A DNA stretch of 64,000 nucleotides from the NCBI GenBank assembly GCA_927910745.1, contig CAKMNX010000025.1, positions 11,305 through 75,304 on the forward strand, written 5' to 3'. The stretch's first letter is position 1. Every line of letters begins with the position of its first letter. This document shows, in pieces, positions 26,667 to 35,834 of this stretch. A model generated the notes under the pieces. The model was not told the DNA's origin and ran no database searches. It saw only the letters and a list, made by a program, of their open reading frames with translations. Origin of the DNA: an uncultured Candidatus Saccharibacteria bacterium. Its GTDB lineage: Bacteria; Patescibacteriota; Saccharimonadia; Saccharimonadales; Saccharimonadaceae. Position numbers and translations under genes: made by a program.

Positions 26667-28186
26667 ATGAATGAACACCGCAAAAATTTGCAAGCCGTTC
26701 GCTTGTATTTGGCTTGTTTGGGATATTATTAATTATCATTATATTGCTTTGGTGGTGGTGGCCATGGGGCTACAATAGTAGCTTCAAGGGTGTGCGGCCA
26801 GACCAAGTGAGCTTGCGCCAGCGCGATGGGAAGATCCAGTGGCAATTTATGAATGGCGCGTGGCAAGATATTGCCTCGGTCGAGGACCTGCGTGGGGCAA
26901 AAGGCGAGCAAGGTGCACGCGGCGAGGCCGGAGCGAGCGGCGCACGAGGTGCAGATGGCACCAATGGCCGTGATGGCGCAGACGGTGCACGCGGCCGCGA
27001 TGGTGCTACTGGTGCAACTGGCAAAAATGGCGCAAATGGTGCCAATGGCGTCAATGGTAAGGACGGGGCAAACGGAGCCAACGGCAAAGATGGTGCATCG
27101 GCCGCTAAGGGCGACAAGGGCGAAAAAGGTGACAAAGGCGAGCCCGGCAAAGATGGTAAAGACGGCAAAAATGGTGAAAAAGGCGAGAAGGGCGATGCTG
27201 GCCCGAAAGGTGACACAGGTGCCAAAGGCGAGCAGGGCACACCTGGCACACCTGGCGCACAAGGAGAAAAAGGCGTACCCGGCCCAAAGGGTGACCAAGG
27301 AGACACTGGGCCGCAAGGGCAACCAGGCCAGCCCGGTCCACAAGGTCCGCAGGGTCAAACTGGCCCAGCAGGTGCCGATGGCCGAACAATCGAGCTCCAG
27401 AAGGGTACGCTCTACATCCAGTGGCGCTACACTGGCGAAACAGCCTGGCAAAACCTCATCGCCTACACCGACCTCAAGGGTGAGAAGGGTGATCCCGGCC
27501 AGCCCGGCCCACAAGGTGCCCAAGGTATCCAGGGGCAGCAAGGTGCTACTGGACCCAAAGGCCAGGATGGCACCAACGCAACGATTAATGTTACCAACAG
27601 CACTCAGCCATGCTCACCAAATATGACTGTCACAGGCAACGGCACATCGCAGCTCGGCCTTACCTTTGCGGGTAGCACGGTGCCGGCGGGTGGCACGGTT
27701 GGCCAAATATTGTCGAAGAAGTCGGCCGCAAACTGCGACATGGAATGGAAGAGCCTCCCTCAGATGACCATCTTTACGGCAACGCTTGGCAATGGCAATG
27801 GCGGCGTTACGGCTGCGACAATTGCCAAGGATACCTTTGCGCCAGTGCCGCTCAAGACCGTCGTAACAAACAACGGTGGCGGGTCGTGGGATGCCGGGAG
27901 TAAATCGTACATTGCACCAAGTGATGGTGTGTACTTGATCCAATCGCGGATTCGCTTGAACGATACATCGTCACCCCGCGGTGTGTACCAGGCTGTCAAC
28001 GACACAGCCCGCGACACTCCAGAGGGTGTGTGGAGCAACAACCAACAGGGCTACCGCTTTACCATGCCATACACTCGCCTGATGCGGGTAACGGCCGGGA
28101 CACCGCTCAAGCTTGTCGTCTACTCGGCTGGCCAAGACGCGAATATCACCGATGCAAGCCTCAGCATCGTCAAGATATCAGACTAA
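26667..28186 (+). CDS. Collagen-like surface protein with C1q-like C-terminus, frameshifted
   Basis: About 505 aa. The ATG at 26667 reads MNEHRKN, but the membrane anchor ([16 protein letters not shown]) is in another frame; one more A in the A5 run 26682-26686 joins them as MNEHRKKFASRS. Then come a ~30-residue 'IQW...W' module, ~50 Gly-X-Y triplets with many GDKGEKG-type units, a second copy of the module ([14 protein letters not shown]), a shorter Gly-X-Y block and a ~190-residue C-terminal domain whose [13 protein letters not shown] pattern resembles C1q/TNF jelly rolls. Collagen triplets should trimerise the protein into a surface stalk. TATAAT at 26630-26635 drives it. Role in adhesion is inferred. 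Confidence 0.85.
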
Positions 28187-28211
28187 ACTAGTCAGCCTAC
28201 TATCAACCCCT

Positions 28212-28240
28212 ACAGAACCAGCTATCATGGCTGGTTCTGT
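28212..28240 (+). terminator. Hairpin after the collagen-like gene
   Basis: ACAGAACCAGC / GCTGGTTCTGT, 11-bp perfect stem with a 7-nt loop; only a weak T-tract follows. Confidence 0.7.
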
Positions 28241-28253
28241 GCTTAGATAAATA

Positions 28254-28372
28254 GCCAGGAATACCAGCCGATAGTACGCTTGCGAGCAAGGGGGGTGAGG
28301 CCAAAAAATAGGAGGCAAGCTGGCAGGGAATGGTGCCCAATGATACCCTGACTGGGCGGGTGGAGCACCCGG
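28254..28372 (+). other. Possible structured RNA region with an H-type pseudoknot, upstream of serS
   Basis: GCTTGC (28279-28284 region) can pair with GCAAGC (28314-28319). Then CAGGG/CCCTG (28324-28328 / 28346-28350) and GCCC/GGGC interleave as an H-type pseudoknot, followed by a CGGGTG/CACCCG hairpin. It ends about 45 nt before the serS -10 box. No known class is recognised; the evidence is base pairing in one copy only. Confidence 0.35.
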
Positions 28373-28417
28373 AAGTTTTATCGAACAAATTGCCATTACG
28401 CTTGGCGTGGTATCTGA

Positions 28418-28423
28418 TATAAT
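28418..28423 (+). promoter_or_regulatory. -10 box of serS
   Basis: TATAAT ends exactly 6 nt before the serS ATG; no SD, so leaderless. Confidence 0.7.
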
Positions 28424-28429
28424 ATAGTT

Positions 28430-29674
28430 ATGTTAGATATTCGTTATATTCGCGCGCATGCCGACGAAGTGCAGGTAGCAGCGCGCCATAAGGGCTATGA
28501 GGTGTCCATCGCTAAGCTTCTTGCGTGCGACGATCAGCGCCGGGAGCTCCAGCAGCGGGTGGATGCTGTGCGCACCACGCGCAACGAGACGGCCGCTCAA
28601 ATGAAGGGCGGCAAACCCAGCCAAGAGCTCATCGCTACAGGCAAGGCACTCAAAGCCGAGCTCGCCACACTAGAGGAAGAGCTGCGCACCATAGAGAACA
28701 ACTTTTTTACTCAGCTTGAGGCAGTGCCAAATATCACCCTGCCAGACGTCCCACTGGGCGGCGAGGCAGACAGTGTGGAGATCAAGCAGTGGGGCAAGCG
28801 GTGTGAGTCGGCGCAAGATCACCTCGACTTTGCTAGGAGCCGGGGCTGGCTCGACTTTGAGCGCGGTGCTAAGGTGGCTGGCACAAAGTTTTACTATGTG
28901 CTGGGCGACCTCATGCTGCTCGAGAATGCCATCTACCAATATGCCCTCAATTTCCTCGTGAGTAAAGGCTTCCGCCCCATGACGGTGCCGCACATGGTGA
29001 GTGGCCGCGTGGCGCGTGGTTCGGGCTTTGCACCCAAGAGCGATAAGGAGAGTAACGAGTACTTCATCGAGGGCGAAGACACCATGCTCATTGGCACAGC
29101 CGAGGCCCCGCTGACGGGCTTCCATGCCGATGAGATCCTAAGTGAGAAGGACTTGCCGCTCCTCTACGCTGGCTACAGCCCCTGCTATCGCAAAGAGGCT
29201 GGCGCTGCCGGGAAGTTTAGCCGCGGGCTCTTCCGGGTGCATCAATTCAACAAACTCGAAATGTATATCTACTGCCTGCCCGAGCAGTCGGCTCAGATGC
29301 ACGAGAAAATCCTCGCGCTGGAGGAGGAGATTTGGCAAAGTCTGGGCGTGCCATACCACGTGGTGAATATCGCGGCGGGAGACCTGGGTGCGCCAGCTGC
29401 CAAGAAGTATGACATCGAGTATTGGTCGCCCGTTGATGGCGCCTACCGCGAGCTCACCAGCTGCAGCAACTGCACTGACTTCCAAGCCCGCAACCTCGGT
29501 ATCCGCGTCCGCCGGGCCGATGGCTCGCTCCAGGTGGTGCATACCCTCAATGGTACCGCAGTGAGCTTGGCTCGCGCACTCGTAGCGATTATCGAGAATT
29601 ATCAAACAACTGATGGCCAGCTCCGCGTGCCAACGGTGCTGCAGCCATATCTGAACAACAGGGAGGTACTCTAG
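28430..29674 (+). CDS. serS: Seryl-tRNA synthetase
   Basis: 414 aa, usual length. The N-terminal coiled-coil arm that grips tRNASer spans ~30-100; the class II core has motif 2 in CYRKEAGAAGKFSRGLFRVHQF and motif 3 near NGTAVSLARALVAIIENYQ. ELTSCSNCTDFQARN is diagnostic of SerRS. It ends one base before the pyrD ATG, so the two genes form an operon. Confidence 0.97.
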   Translation: MLDIRYIRAHADEVQVAARHKGYEVSIAKLLACDDQRRELQQRVDAVRTTRNETAAQMKGGKPSQELIATGKALKAELATLEEELRTIENNFFTQLEAVPNITLPDVPLGGEADSVEIKQWGKRCESAQDHLDFARSRGWLDFERGAKVAGTKFYYVLGDLMLLENAIYQYALNFLVSKGFRPMTVPHMVSGRVARGSGFAPKSDKESNEYFIEGEDTMLIGTAEAPLTGFHADEILSEKDLPLLYAGYSPCYRKEAGAAGKFSRGLFRVHQFNKLEMYIYCLPEQSAQMHEKILALEEEIWQSLGVPYHVVNIAAGDLGAPAAKKYDIEYWSPVDGAYRELTSCSNCTDFQARNLGIRVRRADGSLQVVHTLNGTAVSLARALVAIIENYQTTDGQLRVPTVLQPYLNNREVL

Positions 29675-30802
29675 ATGGGGCGCACAATCAGAAAAATGAG
29701 TCGCAAGGGCTATGCCAAAGTTGCTAAGCCGCTTCTCTTCCGGCGGCAGCCCGATGCAGCGCACCAGTCGATGCTCTGGACGGCGCGGGCACTGCATGCC
29801 ATCCGGGGTGAGCAGCTCCTTAGCGGCTGGCGCTATAAGAACCCTCGCCTCGAGCAGACTATTCTTGGCCTCAACTTTGTTAATCCCATCGGCCTGTCTG
29901 CTGGACTGGATAAAGATTTTGATCTGCCCCCTGTGGCAAAGAAAATTGGTTGCGGCTTTGAGATTGGTGGCTCGGTAACAGCCGTGCCTTGTGAGGGTAA
30001 CCCCAAGCCGTGGTTTCGTCGCTTGGCTAGTGAGCAGTCGATCGTCGTCAATGTTGGCCTGGCCAATCGCGGCGTCGCCAAGGCGATCGAGCAGATCCGC
30101 GGCTACTCACCACGGGTCTGGCGCGACTTTCCGCTCAGCGTATCCGTAGCCAAGACGAACAGCCCCAAGCAAGTCCGCCCCAAGCAAGCAATTGCCGACT
30201 ACTGCGACAGCCTTCGCCAGCTTGAAGCAGCTGGTTGTGCACCACTGTACGAGATTAACATCTCCTGCCCTAATGCCTATGGTGGCGAGCCCTTCACGAC
30301 GCCCGCTCGCCTCAAGAAGCTCCTCACTGCGGTGGATGAGCTAGAGCTCTCGCGCCCCGTCTTTATCAAAATGCCAACAGATAAGACGTGGACGCAGTTT
30401 GCCAAACTACTCTCTATTATCGATAAGCATAATGTCGCGGGCCTGACGATCGGCAACCTCGTCAAAGATCGCAGCAAGCTCACTGACCCAAGTGTCTTGC
30501 CTGACGATACTCCCGGTAGCCTTAGTGGCCGGCCAGCTCAGGCCATTACCACGCGGCTTATCCACAAGACGTATGCACTGTATGGTGACCGCTTTGTCAT
30601 CATTGGTGTGGGCGGCGTCTTTACGGCGGAGGATGCATACGAGAAGATTCGGGCTGGCGCGAGCCTCGTCGCGCTGGTGACGGCGCTGATGTTTGAAGGA
30701 CCACAGGTCGTGGGCGATATCAACGAAGGCTTGGTGGAGCTGCTCGACCGAGACGACTACGTCTCTATTAGTGAAGCAATTGGTGCGGCGCACCGCAAGT
30801 AG
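29675..30802 (+). CDS. pyrD: Dihydroorotate dehydrogenase (quinone-type, class 2-like)
   Basis: 375 aa. It oxidises dihydroorotate to orotate in pyrimidine synthesis using FMN. Family signatures: GLSAGLDKDFD (FMN/substrate loop), EIGGSVTAVP, NISCPNAYGG (substrate Asn residues) and IIGVGGVFTAEDAYEKI plus GASLV (FMN phosphate). The N-terminal helix region fits class 2 membrane-associated enzymes; the NISCPN form is nearer class 1. No other pyr gene is in the window. The ATG immediately follows the serS stop, so translation depends on serS. Confidence 0.9.
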   Translation: MGRTIRKMSRKGYAKVAKPLLFRRQPDAAHQSMLWTARALHAIRGEQLLSGWRYKNPRLEQTILGLNFVNPIGLSAGLDKDFDLPPVAKKIGCGFEIGGSVTAVPCEGNPKPWFRRLASEQSIVVNVGLANRGVAKAIEQIRGYSPRVWRDFPLSVSVAKTNSPKQVRPKQAIADYCDSLRQLEAAGCAPLYEINISCPNAYGGEPFTTPARLKKLLTAVDELELSRPVFIKMPTDKTWTQFAKLLSIIDKHNVAGLTIGNLVKDRSKLTDPSVLPDDTPGSLSGRPAQAITTRLIHKTYALYGDRFVIIGVGGVFTAEDAYEKIRAGASLVALVTALMFEGPQVVGDINEGLVELLDRDDYVSISEAIGAAHRK

Positions 30803-30810
30803 GGGAGCCA

Positions 30811-31388
30811 GTGGCGTCCGAAGCAAACGGCCCACGCGTTGAGCATTTCGCTTCTCCCATGCAGTACGCAGCAGCGTGGTTTGGCCAAGCGGTGGTGCGG
30901 CACATTACTGGTGCAGCGTTTGCCCGCGCTGCGCAGTGGGAGGCAGTAGAAACTCATGTCCTTCCTGCGCGGCAGCATAATAGGCCTGCAGTAGAGTACC
31001 GAGCTGCCCAATATGTTGGTACATATGCGAGGGAAGATTACCCGCTCCGCGACACAACACTGATCGTTTCTGGCTATGTTGACCGCACAGCCGACCGCTG
31101 TGTGGGCGGCCAAGCGGTTGACGTGTATCGGCTAACGGGCCAAACAAGCGCCTACCGCCTCATGATCGATCGCCAGACGGCGCAGCCATATGTGGCGATC
31201 TTGCCCCAGCTCAGCTTGATGACCTGTCGACCGAGCCACAGGCTGGGGCTGTGCGCAGCTTCGTTCCAGTCGATAGTCTACGACGGGTTGGCCGCCTGAT
31301 AGAAGCGCTCAATAGCCTTGCAGCACACACCGTTGAGGTAGAGGCGAAGTACCAGACATTGCTGCGCTACCGCAATCAGCAAACGTAA
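30811..31388 (+). CDS. Hypothetical protein (~192 aa), frameshifted
   Basis: Starts at GTG 30811 with GGGGAG just upstream, 8 nt after pyrD. The frame reads to VAILP and then changes: one more C in the C4 run 31204-31207 joins it to PAQLDDLSTEPQAGAVRSF and a helical end (LIEALNSLAAHTVEVEAKY) stopping at 31386-31388. Unknown family; a mixed alpha/beta first half followed by a C-terminal helix. Likely third gene of the serS-pyrD operon. The break is probably a sequencing error because both halves look like coherent coding sequence. Confidence 0.6.
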
Positions 31389-31482
31389 AGTAGCGTAGCG
31401 ACACAGCTCGGCTCACAGCCATTTGACATTACTCACAATATACTGCACTATAGGACGAAAGCATTGCAACAAAGGAGCAAGA

Positions 31483-32117
31483 ATGAACGAAAAACAGCCA
31501 CCAGCAAACGGAGAGCGGCAAGACCCGTCAAAATTGGCAGACCGGCTGCAAGAAAAGCTCAGCCGTATCTTAACAGAAAGACCCTTCGAGTATGCATGGT
31601 GGAGGCAGAGTGCTTTGCAGGAGCGTCGTATCCAAACCAACCCAGAGCTCAGCAAAGATGGTGAAACCAACGCCACCGAGCGTACGATATTCTTGACAGG
31701 CCCCGAGGGCGAGTATATAGCGGTATTTGGCGTTGTGCCCTATAGTCTACCAGTTGTTTGGGGCCCGACTGTCGCTATTATGGCGCCTGATAGTAATGAT
31801 TGGGTGGTGTATCGCTGTGGGGCGGATGCCAACGATAAATGGCAGGTCGTGCGCATCCACGGCACAGGCACCGAGCAGTACGACGGTGGAGAAGAATACA
31901 CCTTATTCCAACCCACAGAGGGTGAGCATCCCTCGCACAAGAATGCCGACGCACAAGAGCTGAGAGGCCTGATGAAGTTGATAGATACATCACACTGCCA
32001 CACAGGACACCACCTAAGAGCAAAGAGACTGAAGCCTTGCTCGACCAGATTAAAAAGCTGCGCGAAGAGGTAGCCTATCAGCTAAGCTCGCTAGCCAAAC
32101 GTCTCTACCTGCGCTGA
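31483..32117 (+). CDS. Hypothetical protein (~211 aa), frameshifted
   Basis: ATG at 31483 with SD AAAGGAG. Unknown, soluble. The first ~160 residues are in one frame (e.g. YIAVFGVVPYSLPVVWGP); near 31963-31970 the frame must change by one missing base to continue as PDEVDRYITLPHRTPPKSKE and a coiled helix LLDQIKKLREEVAYQLSSLA, ending TGA at 32115. The amphipathic C-terminal helix in the second frame is much more protein-like than the alternative, which supports the break. Confidence 0.6.
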
Positions 32118-32198
32118 TAATTTGCCCATAACAACCCCTGTTTTCTCCTCAACCATGCTATACTATAAGCACAAGTTGCTAACACGAAAGGGGTCAGC

Positions 32199-32588
32199 AT
32201 GATCGCAAACATCGACATTACCGGTATTGGCAAATACTCGCCAGACGAGCCAACCAAAAAATACATCCGCAAGAAGATCGGTGCGCTCGACCGCATGGTG
32301 TCGCGCCACGCCCGCAAGACTGTGAGTGCTATGGTGCGCATCGAGGAGATCAATGGCGAGCATGGCAATAAGTATGAGGTAGAGGTGGTCATTACCGTGC
32401 CAGACCAAACCATCAAGGCCAAAGACTCCACACTCAACGTCCTGGCTGCTACCGACATCGTCGAGCGCAAACTGGCTGGCCAGCTGCGCAAATACAAGCA
32501 AAACCAGCTGCCGCACCTCGGTCGCCGTGGCCTTCTCGCTCGCTTCAAACGCAGCTTCGAGCGCGAGCAGGATCACCCTGCGGAGTAG
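32199..32588 (+). CDS. hpf: Ribosome hibernation promoting factor (short HPF/RaiA)
   Basis: 129 aa. It binds the decoding region of the 30S subunit to inactivate ribosomes under stress. The protein begins MIANIDITGIGKYSPDE and has the beta-alpha-beta-beta-beta-alpha pattern with the basic IVERKLAGQLRKYKQ helix; the long C-terminal dimerisation domain is absent, leaving a short basic tail. TATACT at 32159-32164, SD AAAGGGG, and a strong terminator give a single-gene unit. Confidence 0.92.
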   Translation: MIANIDITGIGKYSPDEPTKKYIRKKIGALDRMVSRHARKTVSAMVRIEEINGEHGNKYEVEVVITVPDQTIKAKDSTLNVLAATDIVERKLAGQLRKYKQNQLPHLGRRGLLARFKRSFEREQDHPAE

Positions 32589-32604
32589 ACAAAGCCTTCA
32601 CTCA

Positions 32605-32640
32605 CAAAAGACCAATGCTCCGGAGAGTGTTGGTCTTTTG
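32605..32640 (+). terminator. Terminator of hpf
   Basis: CAAAAGACCAA / TTGGTCTTTTG, 11-bp perfect stem, U-rich 3' arm. Confidence 0.85.
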
Positions 32641-32710
32641 TTGTACCTCAACTTTAGAACCTACTATAAGAATGACCTTCCGCTGCAAATGTTTTGATTA
32701 AAGTTTATAG

Positions 32711-32716
32711 TATAAT
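32711..32716 (+). promoter_or_regulatory. -10 box of the poly-G gene
   Basis: TATAAT ends 7 nt before the ATG at 32724, no SD; leaderless. Confidence 0.6.
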
Positions 32717-32723
32717 AATAAAT

Positions 32724-33069
32724 ATGACAGATAAAGAAATGCCGCGTACAAAGCTAGACGAACTACAAGAAGAGCTGATTACCCTTATGAATGGGGGGGG
32801 GCGGTGCTGAGCCTAGCGCAGCACAACACGAGCATGCCCTGCGAAGTAAAGCACGGAGAATGGGGCGTTTTGCCGTCCTATTGTGTGGCATATTCAGAGA
32901 AGCGGCACGCGAGGGACGTGCACAGAATCCGAAGATATTGAGCGCGTATTCGGTATTGGTCGATCCAATCGTACCAGCACCAGGAAATATCTATCCACCC
33001 AAGGACACTCCCATACCACAATCTCCCCATCACGACCCGCGGGATGATGCGATGGATCGCGAACTCTAA
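32724..33069 (+). CDS. Hypothetical protein with G9 tract, off-frame
   Basis: Starts MTDKEMPRTKLDELQEELI and reaches a run of nine G (32793-32801) at codons 24-26. As written the frame stops four codons later; with eight G it continues as GGGGAEPSAAQHEHALRSK and one weakly hydrophobic stretch (MGRFAVLLCGIF) to a Pro-rich end (PPKDTPIPQSPHH), about 114 aa. Function unknown. A G9 tract early in a gene is typical of phase-variable loci; sequencing error is the other explanation. Confidence 0.55.
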
Positions 33070-33138
33070 GATAACCAGTGTCGTTAGTAATATGAGCAAC
33101 TCCAGCTCTGTGCCCTTCCCAAACGGCCGCAAACCCGG

Positions 33139-33144
33139 TATAAT
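33139..33144 (+). promoter_or_regulatory. -10 box of secA
   Basis: TATAAT about 60 nt before the secA ATG, with a purine-rich leader (GAGGAAAG, GAGGGAAG). Confidence 0.55.
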
Positions 33145-33204
33145 GAGAGGAGTTTTTTGAATTGAATGGCCGCTTAGAGAGGAAAGCGAGGGAAGTTTGA
33201 CACC

Positions 33205-35834
33205 ATGGCAACAACACAGCAAAAAGCACTGACGAAGATTTTTGGCGATCCGCAGAAGCGGATCTTGAAGCGTCTGCAAAAGAAGGTAGACGAGATCAAC
33301 AAGCTTGGGCCCAAATACAAGGCACTCTCGGATGAGGAATTAGCCAAGCAAACGGAGGTACTCAAGCAGCGCCTGCACAAGAAGGGTACGACGCTTGATA
33401 CCATCTTGCCCGATGCCTTTGCAGTGGTGCGCGAGATGGCCGACCGGGTGATTGGCGAGCGGCACTATGATGTGCAGCTGATTGGCTCGATGGTGCTGCA
33501 CGAAGGCAACGTGGCCGAGCTCAAGACTGGTGAAGGTAAAACCCTGATGTCCACTCTGGCAGCATATCTCAATGCGCTCGAGGGCAAGGGTGTGCACGTC
33601 GTGACCGTCAACGACTACTTGGCGCAGCGTGACGCTGGCTGGATGGGGCAGATCTACAGCGCTCTGGGCATTAGCACCGGTGTGATCATTAACGAAGCGT
33701 CCTTCCTCTACGATGGCACGTACACCAATGAGAACCATACCGACCCACGCATGCAAAAGCTCCGCCCCTGTACACGGCGCGAGGCCTATGAGGCAGACAT
33801 TACCTATGGGACAAACAACGAGTTTGGCTTCGATTATCTGCGCGATAATATGGTCAATGAGATTAGCCTGGTGCGCCAGCGCGAGCTCAACTTTGCCATT
33901 GTGGACGAGGTGGATTCCATCTTGATCGACGAAGCGCGTACCCCACTCATCATTAGTGCGCCTGCAGCTGAGAACCCTGATAGCTACTACCAATTTGCCA
34001 AGATTGCTGCCAAGCTTGTGCCGGAGGACTATCGCCTCGACGAAAAGCACACCAGTGTGGCACTAACAGACAGTGGCATCGACAAAGTGCAAAAACTCCT
34101 TGGTATAAAAAATTTGTACACCCCCGAGTATGTCCGCAGTGTCTACCATATCAACCAAGCGCTGCGTGCCCAGACGCTCTTCCATCGAGACAAAAACTAT
34201 GTGGTGACCAATGATGGCGAGGTTATCATTGTCGATGAGCACACTGGCCGCCTCAAGATCGGTAACCGCTACAACGAAGGTCTCCACCAGGCGATCGAAG
34301 CCAAAGAAGGCGTACCCGTCCAGCAAGAGAGTATGACGCTGGCAACTATTTCCTTCCAGAACTTCTTCCGCCTATATAAGAAGCTCAGTGGTATGACTGG
34401 TACGGCCTTTACTGAGGCAGAGGAGTTCCAGCAGATCTATAGCCTGGATGTGGTGGTAGTGCCGCCCAACAAGCCAATTACCCGCAAAGACCACCAAGAC
34501 CTTATCTACAAGACCGAGAAGGCCAAGCTCAAAGCCGTGGCAGCCGCCATCAAGAAGTACCATGAGCAAGGCCGGCCGGTGCTGGTGGGGTCGGGCTCGA
34601 TTGCTAAGAATGAGCTGATCGCCCAGTGGCTCGACAAAGCGGGCATTACATATGAGATCCTCAATGCTAAGAATAATGAGCGTGAGGCCGAGATTGTAGC
34701 GCACGCTGGTGAGAAGGGTGCCGTGACGCTAGCGACAAACATCGCGGGGCGTGGCACAGACATCAAGCTTGGGCCGGGCGTGAAGGAACTTGGTGGCTTG
34801 GTGGTGATCGGCAGCGAGCGGCATGAGTCGCGCCGGATCGACAACCAGCTGCGTGGCCGTGGTGGCCGCCAGGGCGACCCAGGCGACACCCAATTCTACG
34901 TCTCGACCGAAGATGACCTGATGCGGATCTTCCAGGGTGAGCGCATTGCTGGCCTGATGGAGCGCCTTGGGGTAGAAGAAGATATGGCCATCCAAAACAA
35001 AGCGGTCAGCAAGACGCTCGAGGCAGCGCAAAAGCGGGTCGAAGGCTTTAACTTCGATGCGCGCAAAAATGTTGTTCAATACGACAACGTCATCAACCGC
35101 CACCGCAAAGTGGTCTACACTGTGCGGCGCAAGATCCTCGATGGCGACAACATCAAGCCAGAAATTCAGCGCCTGCTGCGCACTGCAGTAGAGAGCCTCA
35201 CAGAGGTACCAGCCAAGCAAAACCCCAAGTTTGCTGAGGAGTTTGGCGCAATATTCCCACTGGACAAAGATGAGATCAAGAAATCGGCGCCGAAAAGCGC
35301 GATCGCGTCCGCACCAAGATGGCACTTGATGCGGCGAAAAAATTGTATCAAGATAAAGAAGACGAGCTGGGTAGCGAGCTACTGCGTGGCATCGAGCGCG
35401 AGGTGTACTTGCAGGTGCTCGACACGCTGTGGATGCAGCACCTAGAGAATATGCAGCACCTGCGTGAAGGAATCCACTGGCGCAGTGTGGGTCAGCGCGA
35501 CCCGCTGGTGGAGTACCGCGCAGAATCGCAAAAGCTGTTCGACAGCCTGCAGGCTAACCTCCGGGCTGAGGTTCTCCACGCGATCTACCAAGTGCGCAAG
35601 ACCGACGCCATCACACGTGAGGCAACGGACGACGAGCATGATACCGAGCTTACCCGTCTGGCCGAAACCTCAGTGGAGCGCGGCGTGAATGAGATCACGA
35701 GTGGGGAAGCGAATCGTGACCACGACTTTACCAAAACAAAAGCGGCACCAACTACTGCCGACGTCAACCGCAAACGTAACGCCGCCCGCAAGAAAAAGAA
35801 AGCCCAGCGGCAGAATCGCAAAAAGAATCGCTAG
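33205..35834 (+). CDS. secA: Protein translocase ATPase SecA, frameshifted
   Basis: SecA drives export through SecYEG. Walker A TGEGKT in ELKTGEGKTLMSTL, DEAD-like DEVDSILIDEARTPLI, the NIAGRGTDIKLG motif and RQGDPG are all present. At 35281-35283 the frame changes; one more A (AAG AAA ATC) gives IGAEKRDRVRTKMALDAAKK and the helical wing/scaffold end. Reconstructed length ~876 aa is normal. The C-terminus is Lys/Arg-rich without the zinc-binding Cys cluster. SecA is essential, so the break is most likely a sequencing error. Confidence 0.95.

Noticed and set aside
26729..27541. Long antisense frames across the collagen-like gene
   Set aside because: They are by-products of the GGN-rich Gly-X-Y periodicity.
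28324..28372. T-box riboswitch before serS
   Set aside because: GGGTGGAGCACCC resembles a T-box only loosely, would not match the tRNASer acceptor end, and lies upstream of the predicted serS transcription start.
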